From Solirubrobacterales bacterium (lineage in GTDB: Bacteria > Actinomycetota > Thermoleophilia > Solirubrobacterales > Solirubrobacteraceae), in the NCBI GenBank assembly GCA_019244395.1, contig JAFASQ010000352.1:1-64000 (forward strand): 64,000 nt of DNA, given 5' to 3'. Below, one piece after another: positions 26,501 to 36,213 of the stretch. How positions within the stretch are numbered: position 1 is the stretch's first letter; the number at the start of each line of letters is the position of its first letter. The notes below the pieces were generated by a model, which saw nothing but the letters and a program-made list of their open reading frames with translations, searched no databases and was not told the origin of the DNA. The translations under genes were made by a program, and so were the position numbers.

Positions 26501-29224
26501 CTAAACGGAGCTGCCGGCGTCGCGCATCAGCTGCCCGATCGTCACAGCCTGCAGATGCTCTGTGGTGAGGCGGCGGTCGAGCTTCCCCACCAGCGCGGGG
26601 CACTGGCGCGAGGTCGCGACGGTGAGCTCGATCACCTCGCCCGCGTGCAGCCGCCCGACGCTGTCGTCGCCGTCCTGGAGCCGGACCGCGCCGGCCACCA
26701 GCCGCCCGCCGGCTCCGTGCGCCATCCACCACTGGCCGACGCTCGGGCCGCTCGACGCGTACAGGAAGTGGTGGTGGAACCCGAACCGGGCGACCAGGTC
26801 GCCGAGTTGGTCGCGCGTCCCGAGCCAGCGCACCAGCCCGCCCTTGGGAAGGCGCGGCAGGGCCTGATCGCCGTAGCCCACCACCACCGTGGCCTGAAGT
26901 GGCGCAGGCTTTCCGACCGCGAACGAGGCGCGAATCCCGTGGCCCGCCAGATAGTTCGCGATGGCGGGGACCTCGCTCGCCGGCGCATCGACGAGCACCC
27001 CGACCTCGGGCCGGCTCGTCGGCACCGCGGTGACCGGGCGCATGTGGACGAAATGGGAGACCAGGCTGTAGGACGCGCCGGTGGTGAGCGTCCAGCTCGC
27101 GAGCACCAGCGCCGCTGCCGTGCCCGCCACCGCGCGAGCCGTGCGGACCCGCCAGGCCGGGAGCGGCCGCGCGCGGCGCTCGTCGCTCAGGATCAGCGAC
27201 GCGGTCGATGGACGGCGGGCGAACCGGCCGTCCGGCTCGGGACGATCCGCCAGCGCCCGTTCCAAGTCCGGACCGATCTCCTCGACGGTCCGCGCCACCT
27301 GGGCCAACCCGAACTTCAGCAGTGCCTGGTTCGAGACCCGGACGTGCCCGTAGCCGAAGCCGTAGGAGATCACCGGGCAGCCGCGGATGATCGCCTCGAG
27401 CACGGTCAGCCCAGCGCTCGAGTGGACCAGCGCGTCGCTCGCAGCGAGCACATCCCCCATCCGGTCGGTGAAGCCCATGACCCGCAGGCGCGGCTCGCTG
27501 CCCAGCTCTCGCGACACCTGGGCCCGCAGCTTGTCGTTGCGCCCGCACAGGCACAGCACGATGGCGTCTCGCACGTCCAGCGCGGCCCGCGTCGCGCCGA
27601 GCAGGTCGCCCACGCCCCAGCCCCCGCCGGACACCGCGATCACCTTCGTCTCGTCGATCGGCAGCCCGAGCGCGCGCCGGGCGTCGCTGCGCGAGCGGGC
27701 GGCCAGGAACGCGGTCGAGGTGGGCGGCTTGGCCCAGCGCACGCTGCCCGGCCCGGCGATCGACTCGGCCTCCTCGATCGTCTCGGGATGGGTCACGAAG
27801 TGCAGGTCGATTCCCGGATGGGCCCAGAACTGCATCCCGGCCAGGTCGGTGATCGAGGAATAGCACGGCACCTTTAAGCGCCCGCTCCGTCTCAGCTGGC
27901 CAAGAACGGCCGTAACCCCGGGGTACGTAGAGACGATCACGTTGGGATCGTGGGCCCGGATCAGCCGCATCAACCCACGGTGGCCGAGCAACGTCAGCAA
28001 CTTCATCGACAACCACCGGGTCGGCGCGAAGCCCATGAACAGCCGGTACTGGAAGTCGAACAGCCACGGCACCCAGCGGAACATGAACTCCGAGTTCTCG
28101 CGCAGCAGCTTGGTCAGGAACCACCCCATGGCCGGCAGCCCATTGACGATCGACACGACGGCGTCGGGATCCTCGTCGCGGAATTCCCGCGCCACCGCAC
28201 GCGCCGGCAGGTCGTGTCCTTCGCCGATGTCGGCCGAGATGATCAGCACATGGCGCGGGCGCGACTCGGCGTCGGGCTCGCCGGCGGGGATGACCGAGGC
28301 CGCCTCGCACTCGGCCGCCCGCGCCTCCCGTTCACAGCGCCACGCGACATACCGCGCGACGCCGTCGGCGAACGGCGTCCGCGCCGTCCACCCCAACTCG
28401 TGCGCCGCCCGCGTGCTCGACACCACCTTGCCGTTGAAGTCGCCCGGCCGCGCCGGCGTGTAGACGATCTCCACGTCGCCGAGCAGCTCCTGCACCCGCT
28501 CGGCGATCTGCTTGATCGTCACGTTCTCGTCCGAGGCCAGGTTGTAGACCCGGTTGCGGGCCACGTCCGCCAGTCCCAGCGTTACCCCCTCAGCGAGATC
28601 CTCGACGTACACGAAGCGTCGCGACTGGCCGCCGTCGCCGGCCAAGGTCAAGGGCTCGCCCCGCAGCGCGCGTCCCACGAACGCCGGGATGACCGCCGCC
28701 TCGCGCGCGCGAGGACCGTAGGGAATGCCGAAGCGTAGGATCGTGTAGTCGATCCCGTACAGCTCCTGGTAGGCCTTGCAGTAGAGCTCCCCGGCGAGCT
28801 TCGTGCTCGTGTACAGGTGACTGGGGGCGGGCAGCAGGGTGTCCTCGTCCACCACCTCCGGCTCGCAGTCCGAATAGACCCAGATGGTCGAGGCGTAGAC
28901 GATCCGCTTGACCCCGGCGCGTCGGGCCGCTTCCAACACGGCCACGGTCCCGCGGGCGTTGACCCGTTCGGCGTCCTCGGGCTCGGCGTGCACGTCGTTG
29001 ACATCGGCAACGGCGGCCAGGTGCGCGACCGCGTCGCACGAATGCAGTGCCCGCTCCAAAGCCTCGCGGTCGGTGATCGACCCGAGCACTGTGTCCACGC
29101 TGCCTGGCTCGTGCCAGGGCGACGGGCGCAGGTCGTAGATGACGGGCTGGTGGCCGGCCTCGCGCAGCTTGTCGACCACGTGCGAGCCGATGAACCCCGA
29201 CCCACCGGTGACGAGGACTCTCAT
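26501..29224 (-). CDS. Multidomain protein: NAD-dependent epimerase :: MGDG-synthase-like (GT28) glycosyltransferase :: TM segment :: degenerate NodB-like deacetylase domain
   Basis: N-term MRVLVTGGSGFIGSHVVDKL, YxxxK (YTSTKLAGE); middle HVLIISADIGEGHDLPARAVAREF... with GFTDRMGDVLAASDALVHSSAGLTVLEAI; C-term VGVLVDAPASEVPAIANYLAGHGIRASFAVG. Confidence 0.85.
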   Translation of the reverse strand: MRVLVTGGSGFIGSHVVDKLREAGHQPVIYDLRPSPWHEPGSVDTVLGSITDREALERALHSCDAVAHLAAVADVNDVHAEPEDAERVNARGTVAVLEAARRAGVKRIVYASTIWVYSDCEPEVVDEDTLLPAPSHLYTSTKLAGELYCKAYQELYGIDYTILRFGIPYGPRAREAAVIPAFVGRALRGEPLTLAGDGGQSRRFVYVEDLAEGVTLGLADVARNRVYNLASDENVTIKQIAERVQELLGDVEIVYTPARPGDFNGKVVSSTRAAHELGWTARTPFADGVARYVAWRCEREARAAECEAASVIPAGEPDAESRPRHVLIISADIGEGHDLPARAVAREFRDEDPDAVVSIVNGLPAMGWFLTKLLRENSEFMFRWVPWLFDFQYRLFMGFAPTRWLSMKLLTLLGHRGLMRLIRAHDPNVIVSTYPGVTAVLGQLRRSGRLKVPCYSSITDLAGMQFWAHPGIDLHFVTHPETIEEAESIAGPGSVRWAKPPTSTAFLAARSRSDARRALGLPIDETKVIAVSGGGWGVGDLLGATRAALDVRDAIVLCLCGRNDKLRAQVSRELGSEPRLRVMGFTDRMGDVLAASDALVHSSAGLTVLEAIIRGCPVISYGFGYGHVRVSNQALLKFGLAQVARTVEEIGPDLERALADRPEPDGRFARRPSTASLILSDERRARPLPAWRVRTARAVAGTAAALVLASWTLTTGASYSLVSHFVHMRPVTAVPTSRPEVGVLVDAPASEVPAIANYLAGHGIRASFAVGKPAPLQATVVVGYGDQALPRLPKGGLVRWLGTRDQLGDLVARFGFHHHFLYASSGPSVGQWWMAHGAGGRLVAGAVRLQDGDDSVGRLHAGEVIELTVATSRQCPALVGKLDRRLTTEHLQAVTIGQLMRDAGSSV

Positions 29225-30249
29225 GCTGATTGCGACTCCGGACGGTAATACAGCGGCACGCAGGAATGGTTGCGCGCAATCCAGTCGGAATTCGGCAAGT
29301 CGACGTGATGGCCCATGATCCGGTGGCATGGCTCGTCGTATACGCGACCGGTCGAACGCTCGAGCCAGTCGAACACGATGTACTTGTAGAGCCCCGAAAC
29401 CATGCCCGCGGGCAGCTCCAACCGGCGGGCGGCGTACAGGGGATCGAGCCGATCCCGCGCCACCGCATTCTTCCAGGCCACGATCTCGGGCAGGCGCTCG
29501 ATCTGGACCAGCCCCACCGCGGCGGTGAACTCGTTCATGCGGAAGTTGAGGCCGTGGACCTCGTAGCTCGGCTTGCCGTAGTTGCGGAACGCCCGCGCGT
29601 GCTCAATCACCTCGGGACGGTCCGACACCAGCACGCCGCCCTCACCGGTCGTGATCGTCTTGGTCGCGTACAGCGAGTAGATGCCGGCGTCTCCGTAGGT
29701 TCCGGCCCGGCGGCCGTTCCACTCGGCGCCATGGGCATGGGCACAGTCCTCGATCAGGAAGATGCCGTTTTCTGCGCAATATGCAGCAATTTCCTGCGTC
29801 TCGAAGGCGATGTGGCCACCGATGTGGACGAGGAACGCCGCCCGTGGCTTGAATTTCTCGGCCTTGGCCTGGAAATCGGCAAACGACATGCACAGGTCCT
29901 CGCGGTTACAGTCGACGAACTGCACCTCGGCGCCGGCGTTTATTGCGGCCAGCGGCGTGGCCATGAACGTGTTCGACGGGCACAGCACGGTTTCCCCCCG
30001 GACGCCGGCGAAATGCAACGCCGCCAGTGTGCCCCCGGTCCAGCCCGCAAAGGCAACCGCCTCGAGTCCGTTGTGGGCAGCCCAAGCCGCCTCGAACCGG
30101 CGGGTCATCTCGCCCTCCGACCAGTGGCCGGAGTCGATCACCTCGTCGATCAGGGCATGGACCCGGGCGCGGTCACGCGGGTCGAACCCGATCGCGAAGC
30201 GCGCATGGTCAGGAACAGCGGCGGTCTTTGGCGAGGAAACGGTGGTCAT
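29221..30249 (-). CDS. DegT/DnrJ/EryC1/StrS family aminotransferase
   Basis: FAGWTGGTLAALHFAGVRGETVLCPSNTFMAT, PLP lysine YATKTITTGEGG; ATGA overlap with downstream gene. Confidence 0.92.
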   Translation of the reverse strand: MTTVSSPKTAAVPDHARFAIGFDPRDRARVHALIDEVIDSGHWSEGEMTRRFEAAWAAHNGLEAVAFAGWTGGTLAALHFAGVRGETVLCPSNTFMATPLAAINAGAEVQFVDCNREDLCMSFADFQAKAEKFKPRAAFLVHIGGHIAFETQEIAAYCAENGIFLIEDCAHAHGAEWNGRRAGTYGDAGIYSLYATKTITTGEGGVLVSDRPEVIEHARAFRNYGKPSYEVHGLNFRMNEFTAAVGLVQIERLPEIVAWKNAVARDRLDPLYAARRLELPAGMVSGLYKYIVFDWLERSTGRVYDEPCHRIMGHHVDLPNSDWIARNHSCVPLYYRPESQSA

Positions 30250-30319
30250 CGTGTTCGTCGCGCACGTTGGCACCCCATCGTGCGCTGCTATGCCGGCCAG
30301 GCGCTCACGATCCAGCCTG

Positions 30320-30964
30320 TCAGAGGGGTAGGACGGTACCGGTTTTCTGACGTTTGAGTTCTCTCACGATCAGCTTCAAGGCCTCGGCAGTCCGCGCGTG
30401 CGAGCCCTTGGCGCTGTAGAAATCCGCGTCGTGCAGGAGGATCACGTCTCCGGCGCCTAGGTCCCGCAATACCCGGCCGGCGATCCGCTCGGGGGTGGTG
30501 AGCCGGCGCCAGTCCTTCCCCCACCGCGACCAGAGCAACGGCTTCAGGCCCCGGGCTCGCGCCGCCTCCAACCCCGCCGGGCTGTACAACCCGTAGGGCG
30601 GCCGGTGCCACACCGGCTTGACTCCCGCGGCCTCGGCGATCGCCGTCGCGCCCCGCGCCAGGTCGTCCTCCACGGCCCGCCCGCGCAGCGCCGGCTGGGG
30701 GCGGTGCCGGTAGCCGTGCAGAGCGACCACGTGCCCCCGCGCGGCGATCTCGGCCGCCAGCGCCGGCCGGCGCTCCACCTGCTCGCCGACCAGGAAGAAC
30801 GTCGCCTTGATCCCGGCGCCGTCGAGCACCTCGAGAACCGCCGGCGTTCCCTCGGGGTGGGGGCCGTCGTCGAACGTCAGCGCCACGCCGCCGGGTACCG
30901 TGCGCTGAATGCCAAGAGCCCGTGCGGCCCGTGGAACATGAGGAGCGAGCAGGTGGGCGATCAC
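30320..30964 (-). CDS. Polysaccharide deacetylase (NodB homology)
   Basis: GGVALTFDDGPHPEGTPAVLEVLDGAGIKATFFLVGEQ, HGYRHRP motif. Confidence 0.92.
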   Translation of the reverse strand: MIAHLLAPHVPRAARALGIQRTVPGGVALTFDDGPHPEGTPAVLEVLDGAGIKATFFLVGEQVERRPALAAEIAARGHVVALHGYRHRPQPALRGRAVEDDLARGATAIAEAAGVKPVWHRPPYGLYSPAGLEAARARGLKPLLWSRWGKDWRRLTTPERIAGRVLRDLGAGDVILLHDADFYSAKGSHARTAEALKLIVRELKRQKTGTVLPL

Positions 30965-31065
30965 GGCGATGATTTTGATGACCTGAGTTTCAGTCCGCGC
31001 CCGGCCGACGTGATCGCCATCGAGCCGCTGTTTGGGAAGTTGTGTCTACATACTGGACATTTCAT
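30961..31065 (-). CDS. Putative 34-aa small protein, translationally coupled to deacetylase
   Basis: SD GGGAGGG 8 nt before ATG; MKCPVCRHNFPNSGSMAITSAGRGLKLRSSKSSP; stop overlaps deacetylase GTG (GTGA). Confidence 0.4.
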   Translation of the reverse strand: MKCPVCRHNFPNSGSMAITSAGRGLKLRSSKSSP

Positions 31066-31121
31066 CCCAAGCGCCCTCCCGGGAAGCGCCGGCCGAGGCG
31101 CGGCGTCCTCACCTCCGTAAC

Positions 31122-31661
31122 GTGCTCGACACACTGACGCCGAATCTCGACCACTGGCTAGCCCGCCCCGCGATCCGCGTCGCCCACCGCCGCGCCAGCA
31201 ACGCGCCGGCCGACCGCCTCTGGGAGGAGGCGCGGCAGGTCCGCCTGAGCGACGCGCGGCTGCTCGGTCGCCTGGTGCGCTGGCGCATCCCGGGCCTCGC
31301 CCCGGACCTCGCGTTCGATGAGATGTTCCGCGCGCCGCCGTTCCTCGTTTTGGCCGAGGAGCCCGGCCGAGCACTCGTGTCCGGGCTGGTAGGGCGGATC
31401 TGGACCCTGCGCCGCGACTACCCCGAGCTGCGCGACCCGGAGGAGTTCCGGGAGTGGAGCACCCCCGGCACGGCACGCGTGTTGTTCGCCAACTGGGTGC
31501 AAGAGGACCCCACCGAGGTCCGCGCCGAGGTGCGCGTCGAACCGATTGGCGCGCAGGGCCGCCTCGGCATCGCCGCCGTGCGACCGCTCGTCACCGCGTC
31601 CGCACACCTGATCGGCAACGACGGGCTGGAGGCCGCGGTCCGCCGCGCGGAGCAACGGTAG
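31122..31661 (+). CDS. Conserved hypothetical protein (DUF2867/SRPBCC-like by general appearance)
   Basis: GTG start; soluble a/b-rich sequence, coding-like; precedes GH38 gene closely. Confidence 0.65.
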   Translation: MLDTLTPNLDHWLARPAIRVAHRRASNAPADRLWEEARQVRLSDARLLGRLVRWRIPGLAPDLAFDEMFRAPPFLVLAEEPGRALVSGLVGRIWTLRRDYPELRDPEEFREWSTPGTARVLFANWVQEDPTEVRAEVRVEPIGAQGRLGIAAVRPLVTASAHLIGNDGLEAAVRRAEQR

Positions 31662-31670
31662 GCTCGCCCC

Positions 31671-34019
31671 ATGGCAGCCCAACCCGCGACAGCCGCTCTG
31701 GCCGGCCTGCGCCGCTTCTTTGTCGTTCCACACACCCACTGGGACCGCGAGTGGTACCTGCCGTTCGAGGCGTTCCAGCTCCAGCTCGCCTCCGTGGTCG
31801 ACGAGGTGCTCGAGGTGCTCGAGGCCGACCCGAGCTTTCCCTGCTTCACGCTCGACGGCCAGGCGATCGTGCTCGAGGACTACCTCGAAGCAAGACCGGA
31901 GAACGAACACAGGCTGCGGGCGCTGATCGCCGCCGGCCGGCTGGAGGTCGGACCGAGCTACGTGCTGCCCGACGAGCTGCTCGTCGGCGCCGAGTCGCTC
32001 GTGCGCAACCTGCTGACGGGCCGCGCCGTATGCGAGCGGTTCGGCGCTGAGCCCTCACCGGTCGGCTACATGCCCGACAGCTTCGGGCACCCTCTCCAGC
32101 TGCCCCAGATCCTGGCCGGCTTCGGGATCGACACCTTCATCTTCTCGCGCGGCCTCGGCGATCAGCTCGACGACGTCGGCGTGGTCTTCCGGTGGCGCTC
32201 GCCCGACGGCAGCGAGGTCCGCGCCTTCCAGCAGCTGCCCTCCTACAGCAACTTCAACGTGGAGGACGCCGACGCGGCGAAGGCGCGAATCGAGGAGATC
32301 GCGGAGCACTTCGGCGCCGCGCTTGCCCGCGCCGGCCTCCAGGGCGTCCTACTCTGCGACGGCGACGACCACCGCCGGATCCGACGCGAGTTGCCAACCC
32401 TGTGCGCGGAGCTCGCGCGCCGGCTCCCGGGCACCAGCTTCACCATCGCCCGCAACGGCGACTACGTGGCTGCGGTCGAGCCGCGCGAGTTGCCCAGCTA
32501 CATGGGAGAGCTACTCGGCAGCCGCCTTCAGAACGTGCTGCGGGGGGTGAACTCGGCGCGGCTCTACCTCAAGCAGGCCAACGAACGCGCCGAACGGCGG
32601 CTGCTCGAGGTCGAGACCCTGAGCGCGCTCGCTGCGCTGCACGCCGGCGGGTCATTCCCCACCTCGGATTTCAGGCTGGCCTGGGGCCGCCTGCTCAAGT
32701 GCCAACCGCACGACTCGATTTGCGGCTGCTCGTGCGACGAGGTCCACCGCGACATGCTCGTCCGCTACGAGCAGCTCGACCGGGGGATCTCGGAGCTCGG
32801 GCGGCGCGCTGCACTGCACGGCTTGGCGACACGGGACGGCGCCGGCGCGGTCAACCTCCTCCCGTACCGCCGCCGCGGCCTCGTCGAGCTCGCCGGGATG
32901 GAGCCTACCACGGTCGAGCTCGCCGGCTTCAGCGCGCGAACCGTCGAGCTCACCCCGGCGACCCCGCCCGCCGAGCCTCCGCGCGACGGCGCGTCGATCG
33001 AGACCGACTGGCTACGCGTCGAAGCCGCCCGGGACGGCACGCTGACGCTGACCGACCGGCGGACCGGCCGGCGCTTCCCGCACCTGCACCGGCTCGAGGA
33101 CGAGCCGGACGTGGGCGACCTCTACAACTTCTGCCCAGCCGAGGGCGCGCCGAGATGGCGTCCGGACTCCGCCGTCACCCGGGTGCTGCGCGACGGCCCG
33201 GTCGTACACGAGCTCGAAATCCGAGCTCCCCCCGTCATCACGATCGTGCGGCTGATTAAGGACATCGACCGAATCGAGTTCCATACGACGATCGACAACC
33301 AGACCGAGGATCACCGGCTCCGCGCCGTGTTCCCGGTCGGCCTCACCGACGCGGCCGACGTCCGCGCGGAGGGACAGTTCGCGCTGGTCCGTCGGCCACT
33401 CACGCCGCCGGCGCCGAGGACGGACTGGGTCGAGCCACCGGACCCGACCCACCACACCCTCGGCGCGGTCGCGCTCGGCCCGCTCGCGCTGCTCATCAAG
33501 GGGCTGCCCGAATACGAAGCTCGTCCGTCCGACGCCGGCCCTGAGCTCTGCCTGACGCTGCTCCGATGCGTCGGGCTCATCTCGCGACCGACGGGGGCGC
33601 TGGTTGCTCGCCCGCTGGGCGCCGGCCCCCAGACCCCCACGCCGGACGGCCAGTGCCTCGGCCGCCACGAGTGCGAGTACGCACTGCTGCCCGGCGCCGA
33701 CGCGATCGACGACACCGCGCTTCTCCGCGCCGCGCAGGACTACCGCTACGGATTCCTCGTCACTCCGCACGCGGTCGACTTCGACCCTCCGGCGCGCGTC
33801 GACGGCGACGTGGTGTTCTCTTGCCTGAAGGGGGCCGAGGACGGCGACGGCCTGATCCTGCGCTGCTTCAACGCCGAGGAGACCGGGGCGTGCGTTCGCA
33901 TCGCCGGCAACGTCACCGCCACGCGTGTCCGCCTCGATGAGACCGGCGGCGAGACGGCCCCCGACCGGTTCGATCTGCGCCCGGGCGAGATCGCCACGTT
34001 TCGGCTGCGCCCTTTGTGA
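31671..34019 (+). CDS. Glycoside hydrolase family 38 alpha-mannosidase
   Basis: FFVVPHTHWDREWYLPFEAFQLQL, GYMPDSFGHPLQLPQIL. Confidence 0.93.
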   Translation: MAAQPATAALAGLRRFFVVPHTHWDREWYLPFEAFQLQLASVVDEVLEVLEADPSFPCFTLDGQAIVLEDYLEARPENEHRLRALIAAGRLEVGPSYVLPDELLVGAESLVRNLLTGRAVCERFGAEPSPVGYMPDSFGHPLQLPQILAGFGIDTFIFSRGLGDQLDDVGVVFRWRSPDGSEVRAFQQLPSYSNFNVEDADAAKARIEEIAEHFGAALARAGLQGVLLCDGDDHRRIRRELPTLCAELARRLPGTSFTIARNGDYVAAVEPRELPSYMGELLGSRLQNVLRGVNSARLYLKQANERAERRLLEVETLSALAALHAGGSFPTSDFRLAWGRLLKCQPHDSICGCSCDEVHRDMLVRYEQLDRGISELGRRAALHGLATRDGAGAVNLLPYRRRGLVELAGMEPTTVELAGFSARTVELTPATPPAEPPRDGASIETDWLRVEAARDGTLTLTDRRTGRRFPHLHRLEDEPDVGDLYNFCPAEGAPRWRPDSAVTRVLRDGPVVHELEIRAPPVITIVRLIKDIDRIEFHTTIDNQTEDHRLRAVFPVGLTDAADVRAEGQFALVRRPLTPPAPRTDWVEPPDPTHHTLGAVALGPLALLIKGLPEYEARPSDAGPELCLTLLRCVGLISRPTGALVARPLGAGPQTPTPDGQCLGRHECEYALLPGADAIDDTALLRAAQDYRYGFLVTPHAVDFDPPARVDGDVVFSCLKGAEDGDGLILRCFNAEETGACVRIAGNVTATRVRLDETGGETAPDRFDLRPGEIATFRLRPL

Positions 34020-34072
34020 AGCCTCTGACACAAACGCTCGCTTCCGCCCGCGCCGCGTCTAATGTCAGCCGC

Positions 34073-36211
34073 GTGAGCGCGTTCGAAGCCGACGTGACCG
34101 TGCGCCGCACCCGGTTCCGCAGGCCCGAGACCGGCTGGGCGGTGGTCGAGGCGGCCGACGCGAACGGCGCGCCGGTGGTGCTCGTTGGGCCGCTGGTCCA
34201 CCTCGAAGAACGTGAACGGGCGCACATCACCGGCACGTGGGTCCAGGACAGCCGTTACGGCCGCCAGGTCAAGGTCTCCGAGGCCCACCCGCTCCCGCCC
34301 TCCGATGACGATGCCGACACCGTCCTCGCCTACCTGGTGCGGGTCAAGCACGTCGGGGCCAAGCGTGCCGCCCGGCTACTCGAGCGCTACGGGGCCGCCC
34401 GGGTCTTCGACGCGATCGACGACGATCCGCACGCGGCCTTCGCCGACGCCGGCCTGCGGCGGGGGCAGGTCGCCGAGGCGATCCGCGCCTGGGAGCGGCT
34501 GCGCGTCACCCGCCGCCTGCACCTGCTGCTCGCGCCACACGGTCTCGCCTATCTGGCGCCCCGGATCCGCGAGACCTACGGCGACGGCGCCCACCGCGTG
34601 GTCTCCGAGCGCCCCTACGAGCTGACCAGCGTGTTCGGCGTGGGCTTCCTCACCGCCGACCGGATCGCCCGGCACCTTGGCGTGGCCGAAGACGGCCCCG
34701 AGCGCACGCGAGCCGCGATTCTGCACATCCTTGCCGAGGCCGAGCGCGGCGGCAGCACCTGCATGCCGCTCGAGCTCCTGTTGAGCGCTGCGGGCGACCT
34801 GCTCGGCTCCTCCCCCACCGAGCCCGACATCGACGCGCTGGTCGAGGCCGGGGACCTCGTGCGCGAGGGCATCTGGATCTACCGCACCGAGACGGCCGAG
34901 CTCGAAGCTGAGCAGGCCGCGCAGGTCCAGGACCTGCTCGCGGGACCATCGGGGGACCGTCTCCGGGAACCGCAGGCGGACAAAGACGGTCTGACTGACG
35001 AGCAGATGCGGGGCGTGCGCAATGCCTTCGTCCACCGCCTGTCGCTGATCACCGGTGGGCCCGGCACCGGCAAGACAGCGTCGATCCGCACGATCGCCAG
35101 GCTCGCCGGCGCCCAGGGCGCGCGCGTGCTGCTCGCCGCCCCGACCGGACGGGCCGCGATCCGCATGCGCGAGGCGAGCGGGCTGCATGCCACCACGGTT
35201 CACTCGGCGCTCGGCTGGATCCCCGGCGAGGGCCCCACGCATGACGGGCACGACCCGCTCTCGTGCGACCTCCTGATCGTCGACGAGACCTCGATGGCCA
35301 ACCTCGAGCTCCTCGTCACGCTGCTGCGTGCGGTCCCGGCCAGGGCTCACGTGGTGCTGGTCGGCGATGCCGATCAGCTCGCCCCGATCGGCGCCGGGAA
35401 GCCGTTCGCCGAGCTGATCGCCTCCGGCTCGGTGCCGAGGACCAGACTGACCCACATCTTCCGCCAGGCGGCGGGGAGCATGATCGTGCAGGGCGCCCAC
35501 GCGATCCGCCGCGGCGATACGCCGGTGTTCACCGCCGAGCCGGGCATGCGCCGGGACCTGTTCCTGATCGAGCGGAGCGACCCGCGCGCCGCCCGCGAGG
35601 AGATCGTCTCGCTGGTTTGCCAGCGCCTCCCGGCCCACTACGGGATCGACCCGGTCAAGGACATCCAGGTGTTCGCGCCGGTATACCGGGGCGAGGTCGG
35701 GATCGACGCGCTGAACGACGCGCTGCGCGACCGGCTCAACCCGGACGGCGAGCCCGTGCGCGGCGGGCGGCTGCGCATCGGCGACAAGCTGATGATGACC
35801 GGGCGCAACCTGCATGAGCTGGGCCTGATGAACGGCACCCTGCTCCGACTCCTCGATCAGATCGAGAGCGATTCCGAGGACGGCGACGAGGCCGCGCTGC
35901 TGCTCGGCGACGACGAGCAGGTGTTTCGCTTCCCGCCCGAGCAATCCGAACGCCTCCGGCTAGCCTACGCCTGCTCGGTCCACCGCGGCCAGGGCATCGA
36001 GTTGCCCGTGGCCGTGATCGTGGCTCATCCCGCCGGCGGCGCCTTCTTCCTGCGTCGCGAGATGCTCTATACGGCGGTCACCCGGGCCAAGCTGGCCACG
36101 GTGATCGTGGGCACGGGAGAGGTCGTCGTGCGCGCCGCCCGCACGCCCGACACCGGACGGCGCCACAGCCGCCTCGTCGAGCGCCTGACCCGGCTGCCCG
36201 CCGCCACGTAG
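34073..36211 (+). CDS. recD2: RecD2-like ATP-dependent DNA helicase
   Basis: HhH region KHVGAKRAARLLERYG, Walker A TGGPGTGKTASI, UvrD_C_2 motif YACSVHRGQGIELPVAVIV. Confidence 0.92.
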   Translation: MSAFEADVTVRRTRFRRPETGWAVVEAADANGAPVVLVGPLVHLEERERAHITGTWVQDSRYGRQVKVSEAHPLPPSDDDADTVLAYLVRVKHVGAKRAARLLERYGAARVFDAIDDDPHAAFADAGLRRGQVAEAIRAWERLRVTRRLHLLLAPHGLAYLAPRIRETYGDGAHRVVSERPYELTSVFGVGFLTADRIARHLGVAEDGPERTRAAILHILAEAERGGSTCMPLELLLSAAGDLLGSSPTEPDIDALVEAGDLVREGIWIYRTETAELEAEQAAQVQDLLAGPSGDRLREPQADKDGLTDEQMRGVRNAFVHRLSLITGGPGTGKTASIRTIARLAGAQGARVLLAAPTGRAAIRMREASGLHATTVHSALGWIPGEGPTHDGHDPLSCDLLIVDETSMANLELLVTLLRAVPARAHVVLVGDADQLAPIGAGKPFAELIASGSVPRTRLTHIFRQAAGSMIVQGAHAIRRGDTPVFTAEPGMRRDLFLIERSDPRAAREEIVSLVCQRLPAHYGIDPVKDIQVFAPVYRGEVGIDALNDALRDRLNPDGEPVRGGRLRIGDKLMMTGRNLHELGLMNGTLLRLLDQIESDSEDGDEAALLLGDDEQVFRFPPEQSERLRLAYACSVHRGQGIELPVAVIVAHPAGGAFFLRREMLYTAVTRAKLATVIVGTGEVVVRAARTPDTGRRHSRLVERLTRLPAAT

Positions 36212-36213
36212 CC

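Noticed and set aside
26475-28310. 611-aa minus ORF overlapping the epimerase/GT28 gene in another frame
   Set aside because: Arg/Gly/Ala-rich, no motif; true frame is 26501-29224.
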